Counted from the first letter of the stretch, positions 52,590 through 62,116 are shown. The stretch is 64,000 bases of DNA from Kuafuiihalomonas sp964473255 (GCA_964473255.1 CAYYOT010000001.1:140884-204883); one strand, 5' to 3'. Notes: generated by a model not told the origin, from the letters alone. Program-made: numbers and translations.

Positions 52590-54956
52590 TCAGGGACGTA
52601 GGTGGATGTCTCGCTGGGGAAACGCGATCTCGATTCCAGCGTCGGCGAACCGACGGTGCACTTCGGCGTGGAGCCTGGAAATCGTCGCCAGCCTCGAGCC
52701 GACGTCGGGCACGTGAGCTCGAAGGATCAAGGTCAAGGAGCTCTCCGCGAACTCCTCGAAGGTCGCGATTGGCGCCGGTTTGTCGAGGACGTTGGAATCG
52801 GCCCCTGCGACTTCGAGAAGGATCTCCAGTGCTCGGTCGACGTCGCTTCCATAGGCCACCCCCACCTGAATCACGACTCGATTGACCGATGTGCTCAGCG
52901 TCCAGTTGAGCAGTGTATTGGTAATGAGTGTCTTGTTGGGGACGACGAATTCCTGACTGTCCCAGTTCACCACGGTCGTCGAGCGCATGTGTATCTTCGT
53001 GACCATCCCGGTCGTTCCTTCGACGGTCACGATGTCTCCCACTCGGATCGGTCGCTCGAAGAGTATGATCAAGCCGCTGATGAAATTGGCGACGATCTCC
53101 TGTAGGCCGAAGCCCAAGCCAACGCTCAGGGCGGCGGCGATCCACCCAAACTGCGCCCAGTCGACTTTGATCACCTGAAGAACGACCGCAGCGGCCACCG
53201 CGACCGCTGCGTACCTGACTAGGGTAGCGACGGCGAAGCGAGTCCCCGGTAGAAGCTGGGCTGGCCGAAATACGGTCAGCTCCAGTAGACCCGGGAGGTT
53301 TCGGACGAGGGTCGTGGCCAGCAAGACCACGAAGAGTACGACGACCGCCTGAAGGACCGTGAATCCGCCCAGGGAAATCGAGCGGGCGAGGTCGACGACC
53401 GGAAAAGCAGTCGACCAGAACGTGATGACGGACAGGGCGGTGATGATCGTGAAGAATGCGCCGATCAGGCTTCGGATCTGAATGGTCACCGTGGTCAGAT
53501 CGAGCGCGCGATCGGCATTGGGATTGGAGCGCTCGACACCGTCCGGAAGCGGCTTCGACTCCGGTTGCGGGGCAGCCTCGACCGGGTCAAGCTGCCCTCT
53601 GCTGGCGACGAGGCTTCGACGAAGCAGGAACCATCGGAGGGTCAGGCCATGGAGAACTCGGCCGGCGAAGATCAAGCCCAGCGATACGATCACGCCCAGG
53701 CTCAGCATGATCGCGGTGATCAAATAGCCAAGGCCGGCAAGTATGATCAGGAGCAGCACGGCGATGACGAGTGACCAACACGGCAGGTTGCTCCTGGTGA
53801 CCGCTCGGACCGACGGCAACCGCAGCCATCGTACCAGGACTCCAAGGGTCCACGCGTGGGCCACAAGGAAGCTGACGCGTCCCAGACTATCGAAGTGGAT
53901 CGACGCGGCTCCAAACGAACAACTGATGGTCAAGACCATGGCCGGGACATAGACGTAAGCGACCAGGTCGATGACGGTTCTCAGTGAAAGAGATCGCTCC
54001 GGCTGCCACTTGAAGTGGACGAGCGCAAGTCCTCCCGGGCGCAAGGTCGCCGACGCGAACGTGACGGCAAAGACCACGAGGCTCGCCCGCTGAAGTCCAG
54101 ACTTGAACCCCCACATCCAGTCACTGGTGAGGGCCGGTTGAGCGACGACGGAGCTAAGCCAACCGATGAACAACGGCAGGGGGAGAGCGAGTCCCAACGT
54201 GGCCAGCAGCGCCCAAAGGGTGGCGGAGAACCCAGCGTTTGCACCTCCGCCGGACAGTTCGGCGGTTTCCTGGAGCGTTCGGAGCCATCGCGGGCGGAGA
54301 CCGGCCAGGAGCCCGAGGAACGCGAGGACGAAGAAACTCACTCCGGGGCGTTCATTGGCCAAGAATCGGACCACGATGGAGAGCTCGGCAAGCCTTCCTT
54401 TGAGCCACCCCAAAGAGGACGGCAGATCCGCAAACGTATCGAGGCCGAGCCGTGGGCTGGACTGGAGGCCGAACCCGAATAGCTGCCGAGCCAGGTAGGC
54501 ATGGATCTGCGCGGCCTGGTCCCGGTATCTCTGTTTCTCCTGTTCGAGGGCGGCCAGTCCGCGAATGAGGCCGCCGTACTGGCGTTGGAGTTCCTCGAGA
54601 CCGTCGCGTCGAGCCGCGAAGAGCTCGTCGACCTGTTTCGTCATCGGACCCGGTAGCGAGCGTTTGACCGGCTGCCGGTCCGGCAGCCGTAGCGCCGCCA
54701 CTCGCACCGCCTCGAGCGCTGGGACGTCCATCTGCTCCAGCTGTCGAGGTTCGCGGATGCATCGGCGGTCCAGAGCGAAGACGAGCTGAACCACGGAGCG
54801 TCCCCCGAGCCCGAGCTCGAGTTGGGCGCGGATACTCTCGAAGTCGGAGGTCAAGAGACTCAGCCGCTTCAGGACAGTCTCTTTGGCCTCATCGACCCGG
54901 CCGCGGTCGGCTACGACCTGGTCGAGTTCTCGAGCGAGCGCGATGTTTCGCTCCAC
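52590..54956 (-). CDS. mscK: MscK-type mechanosensitive channel, C-terminal part (after a frameshift)
   Basis: A 788-residue frame with the second half of the periplasmic coiled-coil, about 11 TM helices (from about residue 200) and the MscS channel domain: GLGFGLQEIVANFISGLIILFERPIRVGDIVTVEG near residue 655, with the pore helix just before it. It opens under membrane tension to release solutes. The first 70 residues (ERNIALARELDQVV...LLTSDFESIRAQLELGLGGRS) are the middle of MscK, not a start, and the preceding residues continue the homology upstream in this frame (LRGRPNV). The start GTG at 54956 is therefore only the first available start after a frameshift. Activity without the N-terminal part is uncertain. 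Confidence 0.8.
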   Translation of the reverse strand: MERNIALARELDQVVADRGRVDEAKETVLKRLSLLTSDFESIRAQLELGLGGRSVVQLVFALDRRCIREPRQLEQMDVPALEAVRVAALRLPDRQPVKRSLPGPMTKQVDELFAARRDGLEELQRQYGGLIRGLAALEQEKQRYRDQAAQIHAYLARQLFGFGLQSSPRLGLDTFADLPSSLGWLKGRLAELSIVVRFLANERPGVSFFVLAFLGLLAGLRPRWLRTLQETAELSGGGANAGFSATLWALLATLGLALPLPLFIGWLSSVVAQPALTSDWMWGFKSGLQRASLVVFAVTFASATLRPGGLALVHFKWQPERSLSLRTVIDLVAYVYVPAMVLTISCSFGAASIHFDSLGRVSFLVAHAWTLGVLVRWLRLPSVRAVTRSNLPCWSLVIAVLLLIILAGLGYLITAIMLSLGVIVSLGLIFAGRVLHGLTLRWFLLRRSLVASRGQLDPVEAAPQPESKPLPDGVERSNPNADRALDLTTVTIQIRSLIGAFFTIITALSVITFWSTAFPVVDLARSISLGGFTVLQAVVVLFVVLLATTLVRNLPGLLELTVFRPAQLLPGTRFAVATLVRYAAVAVAAAVVLQVIKVDWAQFGWIAAALSVGLGFGLQEIVANFISGLIILFERPIRVGDIVTVEGTTGMVTKIHMRSTTVVNWDSQEFVVPNKTLITNTLLNWTLSTSVNRVVIQVGVAYGSDVDRALEILLEVAGADSNVLDKPAPIATFEEFAESSLTLILRAHVPDVGSRLATISRLHAEVHRRFADAGIEIAFPQRDIHLRP

Positions 54957-55816
54957 GTTTGGGCGGCCTCGGAGCTCGTCTGCACCATCGAGAGCTTCGC
55001 GTTCGCGGCCGCCGCACGAATTCGGTCAGCCGTCGTTGCCAGCCTCGCAGCCACGATGGCCTCGAGCTCGGCTACGGTTGCCCGGAGCCGCGCCACGCGG
55101 GCTTCGAGCAACTGAATCTTCGCTCTCAGAAGCTCCTCCCGAATGCTCTGACTGCGTCGCTCGACGTCCAGCATCTGCAGCTCTGCATTGGCCCGCGCCA
55201 AACGGCTCCGCAGTAGAGTCTGACGCGCATCCCGAGAAAGGGAGCTCGTTTCAGGCGGAGTTCCGCTTGCCTCCAGCTGGGCTCGGAGCTCGGAAGTCTC
55301 GGTCGCCAGCTCCGCACTGCGCGAAGTGAGCTTCACCGGACGATCGCGGAGCGCGTCGAGCTGTCGCTGGGCGTCGCTTCCTTCTTGGGCGAGGTCCGAT
55401 AGTCCGATGCGAGCGGCGTCGAGCTCCGCCTGAAGCGACGCCGTCGGTTGTGACCGATCGATCCTCTGGAGACCGGAAGCCGCGATCTCGCGAGCCTGGC
55501 GGAGGAGTGCTTCCACCTGACGCGGTCCAGACTGAATGGTCTCTCGGAACGCCCTCGTTTGCTCGGCGAACGCTTCTGCGGCCTGCAGTGCCTGCCCCGC
55601 CTCCTCGAATTCCCGACGCAGGACGGACTTGAGGGACTCGTCGAGGGTCGCATCGGCCTTCAAGGACGCGAGGGCTTCTTCGATCTCGGCGAGTGAGGGC
55701 GGCGAAAAAGCGTCACGCTCGGTCCCCGCGGCGAGCACGGAGGAAGTGGATGAAAGCACCAGGGGTGCAACCAAGAACGCGACCCCGACAATCGTATTGA
55801 GCGCTGAGCCGTTCAT
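54911..55816 (-). CDS. MscK N-terminal periplasmic domain (before a frameshift)
   Basis: A 301-residue frame with a signal peptide (NTIVGVAFLVAPLVLSSTSSVLA) and a long coiled coil (about residues 40-280, MscS_porin-like). In MscK this region continues directly into the sequence found in the next frame. Here the last 25-30 residues (AKLSMVQTSSEAAQTWSETSRS) do not match, and the frame ends at 54911, overlapping the channel frame. I read it as the 5' part of a frameshifted mscK. If translated alone it would be a free periplasmic coiled-coil protein. Confidence 0.7.
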   Translation of the reverse strand: MNGSALNTIVGVAFLVAPLVLSSTSSVLAAGTERDAFSPPSLAEIEEALASLKADATLDESLKSVLRREFEEAGQALQAAEAFAEQTRAFRETIQSGPRQVEALLRQAREIAASGLQRIDRSQPTASLQAELDAARIGLSDLAQEGSDAQRQLDALRDRPVKLTSRSAELATETSELRAQLEASGTPPETSSLSRDARQTLLRSRLARANAELQMLDVERRSQSIREELLRAKIQLLEARVARLRATVAELEAIVAARLATTADRIRAAAANAKLSMVQTSSEAAQTWSETSRSLENSTRS

Positions 55817-55932
55817 GGCCGAAGGGCCTCCGCGGGCTCGAGCTCGACCCGTCGCCCCCGACGGGAGCTAGCAAGGCTCCTGGTCCGGGTCGATGCAAAA
55901 CCCTCGAGGGGGAGGTCCGGTGCGGGGCGAGG

Positions 55933-57165
55933 TCAGAGGTCGCGGGGTAGGCCGCGGAAGACGGTGGAGCGGAGGCGACCGCCGCCGGTCCAGTAGGCGA
56001 GCTCGCTCGGGTGGCGGATGTCCCAGATGGCGAGGTCGGCGGCCAAGCCGGGAGTGAGCGTGCCGACGGTGTCCGAAAGACCGAGGGCGCGCGCCGCATG
56101 GCGGGTGACGCCGGCGAGGGCTTCCTCCGGAGTCAGGCCAAACAGCGTGCACGCCTGGTTCATGCAGGTCGTGAGCGCGGTCGTCGGGGACGACCCCGGA
56201 TTGCAGTCGGTGGCCACCGCCATCGGGACGCCGGCGGTCCGAAAGCCTCCCACGGGCGGGCGCTGCGTTTCCCCGAGCGTGAAGAAAGCGTGCGGCAAGA
56301 GCACGGCCGTGGTGCCAGCATCGGCCATCGCGTGCACGCCCGCGGGACTCGTGTATTCGACGTGGTCGGCGGACAGGCCATCGAAGCGGGCAACGAGCGC
56401 GGCCCCGCCAAGGTCGCTCAGCTGGTCGGCGTGAAGCTTCACCGGGAGGTTCAGGTCCTTTGCCCGAGAGAAGACGCGCGCCACCTGGTCCGGCGAAAAA
56501 GCGATGCCTTCACAAAACGCATCCACCGCGTCGGCGAGGCCGCTCTCCGCGACCGCCAAAAGATCGGTCCCGCAGATCCGATCGACGTAGTCTTCGAGCG
56601 AACCATCGAAGTCAGGCGGAAGAGCGTGCGCGCCCAGATAGGTCGTCACGATGCGGATCGGCTCGGAGCGTCCAAGCTGTCGTGCTGCACGAAGCATTCG
56701 TAGCTCGGTTTCCAGCTCGAGCCCGTACCCGCTCTTGATCTCGACCGTGGTGACGCCTTCGAGCATCGAGCCTCGCAGCCTCGACCGAGACGCCGACACC
56801 AGGTGTTCGAGCGACGCTGCCCGGGTGGCCCGCACGGTGGAAGCGATCCCGCCTCCCTCGCGCGCGATCGTTTCGTAGGAGACGCCGGACAGCCTTCGCG
56901 CGAACTCGCCGCTCCGGTCACCCGCAAAGACCAGGTGCGTGTGACAGTCGATGAGTCCGGGGGTGACCCAGGCGCCGCCCAGGCGGATGACCCGGTCCGC
57001 TTGATTTTCGACGCCTGCTCCGAGGGCAGCAGCGGGCCCGACGTAGTCCAGCCGCCCTTCCCGAACGGCGATCGCGCCGTCGAGAACGCTCCCATATGGC
57101 TCGCCTCCGGCCTCCATCGTGGCGAGATTCCCGTCCAACCACAGCGTGTCCCAGCGGCGTTTCAT
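55933..57165 (-). CDS. hutI: Imidazolonepropionase
   Basis: A 410-residue metal-dependent hydrolase that opens the ring of imidazolonepropionate to N-formiminoglutamate. Motifs include GLIDCHTHLVFAGDR (metal-binding HxH), EIKSGYGLE, VTTYLGAHALPP, KLHADQLSD and DCNPGSSPT (metal-site Asp). The ATG at 57165 starts the usual N-terminus; the frame to 57267 is a shadow. It is divergent from hutF with 82 bases between, which must hold both promoters. The other three hut genes lie 10 kb away. Confidence 0.97.
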   Translation of the reverse strand: MKRRWDTLWLDGNLATMEAGGEPYGSVLDGAIAVREGRLDYVGPAAALGAGVENQADRVIRLGGAWVTPGLIDCHTHLVFAGDRSGEFARRLSGVSYETIAREGGGIASTVRATRAASLEHLVSASRSRLRGSMLEGVTTVEIKSGYGLELETELRMLRAARQLGRSEPIRIVTTYLGAHALPPDFDGSLEDYVDRICGTDLLAVAESGLADAVDAFCEGIAFSPDQVARVFSRAKDLNLPVKLHADQLSDLGGAALVARFDGLSADHVEYTSPAGVHAMADAGTTAVLLPHAFFTLGETQRPPVGGFRTAGVPMAVATDCNPGSSPTTALTTCMNQACTLFGLTPEEALAGVTRHAARALGLSDTVGTLTPGLAADLAIWDIRHPSELAYWTGGGRLRSTVFRGLPRDL

Positions 57166-57247
57166 GGCGGCAGAGCAGGATGAGCCCAACGCCTCGGTCG
57201 AAGCAATATGCCCAGGACCATCGCGGGGAGTTGATCCGTAAGGCCTT

Positions 57248-58576
57248 ATGCCGCACTTCCTCGCCATGACCGTGCGACTGGCGTTCCAGCGCCTGTTCGA
57301 TGGCGAGCGATGGCGCTTTGACGTCGCGATCGAGGTCGACGGCGACGGCCGAATCCAGCAGATGGGCCCGGCTGGCCCGCGTGAGTCACGGATCGGGGGA
57401 CTGGCCGTTCCCGGGCTGACGAATCTCCACAGTCACGCGTTTCAGCGGGCGATGGCCGGTCGGGCGGAGACCGTGAGTCCTGCTACCCGCGACTCGTTTT
57501 GGACCTGGCGCGAACGGATGTACCGGCTGGCGACCACGATCGACCCCGCAAAGCTGGCGCGCATCGCCGGGCGGCTCTACCGGGAACTTTCGCAAGCTGG
57601 ATTTACGTCGGTCGTCGAGTTCCACTATGTACACCATCAGGCGGACGGCACGCCGTACCTCGAAGAAGCCACCATGGCCAAGGCCCTGATCGCGGCGGCC
57701 GAAGACGCCGGCCTGCGCCTCACGCTTCTGCCGGTTCTCTACCAACATGGAGACTTCGGCGCGGCGGAGCCGATGGCAGACCAGCGAAGATTCGTCTGCA
57801 GCACCAACGCCTATCTACGGCTCCTGGAAGCGGTCGACAAAGCGGTCGAGGGCACCCGGCATCGGACCGGAGTCGCCTTTCACAGCCTGCGAGCCGTGGG
57901 ACCGGAGGCCATGCGGGAGGTGCTCGCGGCCCGCAGTGACGGTGACGTACCGATCCATCTGCACATCGCCGAGCAGCCCCGAGAGGTGGAGGCCTGCGCG
58001 CGCCACCACGGGACGACGCCCGTCGCTTGGTTGCTCGACCGCTTCGATGTGGATGAGCGGTGGTGCCTGGTGCACGCTACCCATGCCACCGAAGATGAGA
58101 TCGTTCGGGCCGCTCGCTCCGGAGCGGTCGTCGGGCTTTGTCCGACGACCGAAGCCAACCTGGGGGACGGATTGTTTGCGCTACCGAGTCTTCTCGCCGC
58201 CGATGGGGCGTTCGGTATCGGCACCGATTCTCACGCGTCGGTGTCGCCGATCGAAGAGCTTCGGTGGCTCGAGTACGGACAGCGCTTGCGGACCGGGCGG
58301 CGCAACGTCGTCGACAGGCCCAGCAGCGACGTTGGCGCCAACCTCTGGATGGCGGCCCACCGCGGTGGGGCTCAAGCTTCCGGGCGGTCTTCGGCCGGAC
58401 TCACCGTCGGGGATTTTGCCGACGTCGTGGTCGTCGACACCCGCGGTCCGGCGTGGGCCGGAGCGACCCCCGAAGACTACTTCGGAACCATGGTCTTCGC
58501 TGGGGAGGCCTATCGAGTCCGGCAGGTCTACGTTGGCGGTACGGCTCTTCCCATGGAGCGGTCCTCGGTTCCCTGA
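57248..58576 (+). CDS. hutF: Formimidoylglutamate deiminase
   Basis: A 442-residue amidohydrolase that removes ammonia from N-formiminoglutamate to give N-formylglutamate, the substrate of HutG. Motifs are LTNLHSHAFQRAMAGRAE (metal HxH), TSVVEFHYVHH, IHLHIAEQ, HATHAT and GIGTDSHASVSPIEELRWLE. Its presence defines the five-step route that releases formate, as in Pseudomonas. GTAAGG sits six bases before the ATG at 57248; an ATG six codons inside is possible. Length is normal. Confidence 0.95.
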   Translation: MPHFLAMTVRLAFQRLFDGERWRFDVAIEVDGDGRIQQMGPAGPRESRIGGLAVPGLTNLHSHAFQRAMAGRAETVSPATRDSFWTWRERMYRLATTIDPAKLARIAGRLYRELSQAGFTSVVEFHYVHHQADGTPYLEEATMAKALIAAAEDAGLRLTLLPVLYQHGDFGAAEPMADQRRFVCSTNAYLRLLEAVDKAVEGTRHRTGVAFHSLRAVGPEAMREVLAARSDGDVPIHLHIAEQPREVEACARHHGTTPVAWLLDRFDVDERWCLVHATHATEDEIVRAARSGAVVGLCPTTEANLGDGLFALPSLLAADGAFGIGTDSHASVSPIEELRWLEYGQRLRTGRRNVVDRPSSDVGANLWMAAHRGGAQASGRSSAGLTVGDFADVVVVDTRGPAWAGATPEDYFGTMVFAGEAYRVRQVYVGGTALPMERSSVP

Positions 58577-58625
58577 TGGTGTTCGACGGCGCCCAAGCCG
58601 TCCGCAGACCGGTAAAACCGAGAAG

Positions 58626-60797
58626 ATGCCCCCGCCGAGGCCGCACCCGGTGTTGCTTCCCACCGGTTTCGGCCGTTTAGATGTCGGCTCGTTGGGGTCT
58701 CGCAGGGAAAGAGCGCTCGAGGGACTGGGGATCGCCCTCATGGTCGTTATCGGGGCGGTCGGCACCGCCTGCAGTGGCGGGCCAGGTCCTGCCGGCACTG
58801 ACGACCGCCGACCGCCAGACGTTCCTGACCTTCCGGATATTCCGGACGGTTCCGATGACCCCGACCCACCAGTAGCGTGCGAGCCGGGACGTTCGACGCT
58901 CCGGCGCCTCAACCGGACGGAGTACAACCATACCGTCCGCGATCTGCTGGGGGACGAGTCCCGTCCCGCTGAGACCTTTCCCGCGGACGACACGGGATTC
59001 GGTTTCGATACGACGGCCGCGACCCTCGCGCTGTCGCCGCTTCTCTTCGACACGATGGAGGCGGCTGCGGAGGACCTTGCACGACGAGTGATGATCCCGC
59101 GCATCGTCGAGCCCTCCGTCGTTCGGGTGGAAGCCGAGGATGCCTGGGCGGAGGGAGGCTTCGTCGCCGATGGTCACCGCGTCCTGCCGCCCGAGGCGTC
59201 GCTGACCTTCACGTTCGACGTGCCCGCGCCGGCCAGCTACGAGCTGCGGGCACGCCTGTCCGCGCGCTTCGCCTCCGAATCCGGAGCGGTCCCGGAACTC
59301 GAAGTCGAAGTGGGCGGCGAGGTCGTCCATCGCACCGAGGTGGGGGCGACGGCCCGAGACCCCGCGACCTTGGGGCTGCCGGTCGACCTGTCGCCGCAGG
59401 CGTCGCGGGTCGTACTCCGTCACGTCTCGCCGCCCGGCGATTCCGAGGAACGCGAGCTCCGCGTGGACTGGGTAGAGCTCCACGGCCCGAACACGTCGCT
59501 CGTTCTCTACGAACCGGGTCGGGAAGCGCTCGTGGCCTGCGACCCCGCAGTGGACGGGCGACGGGCCTGCTCGGCCGAAGTCCTGGGCAGCTTCGCTCGC
59601 GTCGCCTGGCGCCGTCCGGTCAAAGACCACGAGGTCGAAGGGCTCGTGGCACTGACCGACATCGTCGAGGAGGAAGGCGATCCGTTCGACGTCGGTCTGG
59701 CGGTGGGCTTTCAGGCCATCCTGCTCTCGCCACACTTCGTGTTCCGGGTCGAGCGCGGTGTTCCCGGTGACCCCGAACGACTGACCGACCACGAACTCGC
59801 CGTTCGGCTGTCGTACTTCCTGTGGCGCACGACGCCCGATGCCGAGCTCAGCCGCCTGGCCGACGAGGGGCGACTGGACGACCCGGACGTCATGATCGGT
59901 CAGGTCGAGCGCCTCCTCGCCGACCCACGCTCCGAGGCGTTCATCGAAGACTTCGTGGGCCAATGGCTGCACACTCGCGCGCTTTCCGAAGTCGCGCCGA
60001 GTCCTCGCGTCTTTCACGACTGGGACAACGAGCTGAGTGCGGCCATGGCCGAGGAAACGCCCCTCTTCTTCGGCGAGTTCCTTCGGTCGGGGCGCGATGC
60101 AAGAGAGCTCTTGAAGGCCGACTTCACCTACTTGAACGATCGGCTGGCCCGCCACTACGGTCTTCCGGAGCCGGGTACGTCCGAATTGGTCCGACTGGCC
60201 GTGGACCCGGAGCAACGCGGTGGGGTGCTGTTTCACGGAAGCGTGCTCACCGTGACCTCTCCGCCGCGTCGTACCTCTCCCGTGCGCCGCGGCTCGCTGA
60301 TCCTCGAGGCGCTGCTCTGCGCGCCCCCTGATCCGCCACCTCCGAACGTGGAGGCGTTTCCCGAGCCGGTCGACCCCGATGGTAGCCTGCGCGATCGTTT
60401 CGAACAGCATCGGTCGTCGCCTAGCTGCATGGGGTGTCATGCCGTCATCGATCCCTTGGGATTTGCTCTCGAGCACTACGATGGCATTGGGGCCTGGCGC
60501 GACTCCGACGATGGCTTTCCGATCGACCCCTCCGGCGTGCTTCCCCCAGACGACCAGGCGTTTTCGACGGCCGGGGAGCTCATGACGCTGCTGCAGGACC
60601 ATGAGCGACTGCCCGCGTGTCTCGTCGAGAAGCTCGCGGTCTTCGCCCTCGGCCGGGGCCCCACCGAGGCCGACGCCTGCGCGTTCGAGCGAATCGAGCA
60701 GGAATTCGTGGACGGAGGATACGCGCTCCCGGTCTTGATCGAGAGTTTGGTCACCAGTGCGTCGTTCACTCGACGGTCGGTGGAGGAGGGACCGTGA
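58626..60797 (+). CDS. DUF1592/DUF1588-family secreted lipoprotein with c-type haem motif (second copy)
   Basis: About 723 residues. A lipoprotein signal (IALMVVIGAVGTAC, about 37-50) and a Pro/Asp linker lead to DUF1587 (LRRLNRTEYNHTVRDLLGDESRPAETFPADDTGFGFD). Next comes an inserted beta-rich segment (about 160-275, VVRVEAEDAWAEGG...), like a carbohydrate-binding module and absent from the first copy. Then follow DUF1595/1592/1588/1585: VLGSFARVAWRRPV, ELAVRLSYFLWRTTPDAEL, FTYLNDRLARHYGLP and CMGCHAVIDPLGFALEHYDGIG with a CxxCH haem motif. Function unknown; probably a surface redox protein acting with its DUF1552 partner, whose start overlaps this stop as GTGA. The start is uncertain (ATG 58626 or a GTG near 58650). 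Confidence 0.85.
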   Translation: MPPPRPHPVLLPTGFGRLDVGSLGSRRERALEGLGIALMVVIGAVGTACSGGPGPAGTDDRRPPDVPDLPDIPDGSDDPDPPVACEPGRSTLRRLNRTEYNHTVRDLLGDESRPAETFPADDTGFGFDTTAATLALSPLLFDTMEAAAEDLARRVMIPRIVEPSVVRVEAEDAWAEGGFVADGHRVLPPEASLTFTFDVPAPASYELRARLSARFASESGAVPELEVEVGGEVVHRTEVGATARDPATLGLPVDLSPQASRVVLRHVSPPGDSEERELRVDWVELHGPNTSLVLYEPGREALVACDPAVDGRRACSAEVLGSFARVAWRRPVKDHEVEGLVALTDIVEEEGDPFDVGLAVGFQAILLSPHFVFRVERGVPGDPERLTDHELAVRLSYFLWRTTPDAELSRLADEGRLDDPDVMIGQVERLLADPRSEAFIEDFVGQWLHTRALSEVAPSPRVFHDWDNELSAAMAEETPLFFGEFLRSGRDARELLKADFTYLNDRLARHYGLPEPGTSELVRLAVDPEQRGGVLFHGSVLTVTSPPRRTSPVRRGSLILEALLCAPPDPPPPNVEAFPEPVDPDGSLRDRFEQHRSSPSCMGCHAVIDPLGFALEHYDGIGAWRDSDDGFPIDPSGVLPPDDQAFSTAGELMTLLQDHERLPACLVEKLAVFALGRGPTEADACAFERIEQEFVDGGYALPVLIESLVTSASFTRRSVEEGP

Positions 60798-62116
60798 AGC
60801 GTCTATCGCGCCGCAGCATCCTGCGGGGGACCGGCGTCGCCCTCGCGCTTCCTTGGCTGGAGGCGATGAACTCGCGTCGGGCGTTCGCCCAGACCGGTCC
60901 GGCCGACGCTTCTGGCCCGCCGACGCGGTTTCTCGCCTACTACGTGCCGAACGGGATGAATCTGGCCGAGTGGGAGCCCCTGGGGTCGGGCGCCGACTTT
61001 CAGCTTTCCCCGATCATGCAGCCGCTGGCCCCGGTGAAGGAGGACATCCTCGTCCTTTCAGGGCTCGCCAACCGAGCGGGCCTTTGGACCCAGGTGGGGG
61101 CACACGGCGCCGGCACTGCGTCGTTCTTGACGAACACCCGACTGCCGCACGGCGACGGCGGCGTGTGGAACACGCAGTCCGTCGACCAGGCCATGGCGGA
61201 GGCGATCGGCTCGGCCACGGCGTTTCCTTCACTCCAGGTCGGCATCGACGGCGGCGGGGCGACCGGCGTCTGCGAGTCGGGCGACAGCTGTGCTTTCACC
61301 CGCAACATCTCCTGGGCGGACGCGGACTCTCCCCTGGCCAAAGAGGTCAACCCGCGCGCGCTGTTCGACCGCCTGGTCGGCGACCGCACGGCGCAAGACG
61401 CGGAGGAAGCACGAAAGCGGCGGCGGTATCGGCGAAGCGTGCTCGACTACGTGCGAACCAGTGCCCGGAATCTGCAAAGCGACCTCGGTACGTCCGATCG
61501 AGCGAAGCTCGACGAGTACCTCACCGGTGTTCGGGAGCTCGAGACCCGAATCGACGCCTTCGAGATCGGGCCGCAGTGTGAAGGCACCCGCCCCGAGGCC
61601 CCGGACTTCGTTTCGAAAGTCCGCGCCATGGCCGACCTCATGGTCCTCGCGTTCCGGTGCGACCTCACTCGCATCATTACGTTCATGCTGGCGAACGCGG
61701 CGAGCAATCGGATCTACGGCTTCCTGGGGATCGAAGATCCGCACCACGACATCTCCCACCATCAAAACGACCCGCGCAACCTCGAGAGACTCAAGGTGAT
61801 CAACACGTGGGAAGTCGAGCAGCTCTCGTACCTCATCCAAGCACTGAAGCGGGTGCCGGAAGGCGAGGGTACCCTTCTCGACCATACGATCCTCTACTTC
61901 GGGAGCGAGATCTCCGACGGCGATGCCCACGGGATGTTCGACCTTCCGATCGTCGTGGCCGGCCGCGGCGGAGGCGCCCTCCGGCCAGGTCGTCGCGTCG
62001 TCTATGAAGACGCAACGAGCACCGGTAAGCTGTTCGTGTCGTTCCTGCAGGCGATGGGAATCGAGCGGAGCACCTTCGGTGACGGAGGCAGCGAGCCGCT
62101 CCCCGGCCTCGTCTAA
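60794..62116 (+). CDS. DUF1552-family exported protein (second copy)
   Basis: A 440-residue DUF1552 protein. The Tat-like signal RLSRRSILRGTGVALALP implies folded export. Family landmarks: RFLAYYVPNGMNLAEWEP, ILVLSGLANRAGL, DLMVLAFRCDLTRIITFMLANAAS, DPHHDISHHQND and LLDHTILYFGSEISDGDAHGMFDLPIVVAG. The last of these has the Gly/Asp/His layout seen in sulfatase-like enzymes, but no activity is known. The GTG at 60794 overlaps the DUF1592 stop. The 3' end overlaps the convergent aspartate aminotransferase by 4 bases. Confidence 0.87.
   Translation: MKRLSRRSILRGTGVALALPWLEAMNSRRAFAQTGPADASGPPTRFLAYYVPNGMNLAEWEPLGSGADFQLSPIMQPLAPVKEDILVLSGLANRAGLWTQVGAHGAGTASFLTNTRLPHGDGGVWNTQSVDQAMAEAIGSATAFPSLQVGIDGGGATGVCESGDSCAFTRNISWADADSPLAKEVNPRALFDRLVGDRTAQDAEEARKRRRYRRSVLDYVRTSARNLQSDLGTSDRAKLDEYLTGVRELETRIDAFEIGPQCEGTRPEAPDFVSKVRAMADLMVLAFRCDLTRIITFMLANAASNRIYGFLGIEDPHHDISHHQNDPRNLERLKVINTWEVEQLSYLIQALKRVPEGEGTLLDHTILYFGSEISDGDAHGMFDLPIVVAGRGGGALRPGRRVVYEDATSTGKLFVSFLQAMGIERSTFGDGGSEPLPGLV

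Noticed and set aside
54950..54965. Programmed -1 frameshifting in mscK
   Set aside because: CCCAAAC occurs nearby, but it is in phase with the second frame, not the first, so it cannot serve as a -1 slip site.
58677..60602. A 641-codon open frame on the minus strand opposite the second DUF1592 gene
   Set aside because: It mirrors a strongly family-like plus-strand gene with a haem motif, has Arg/Gly/His-rich composition, no recognisable domain, and is typical of antisense frames in GC-rich DNA.
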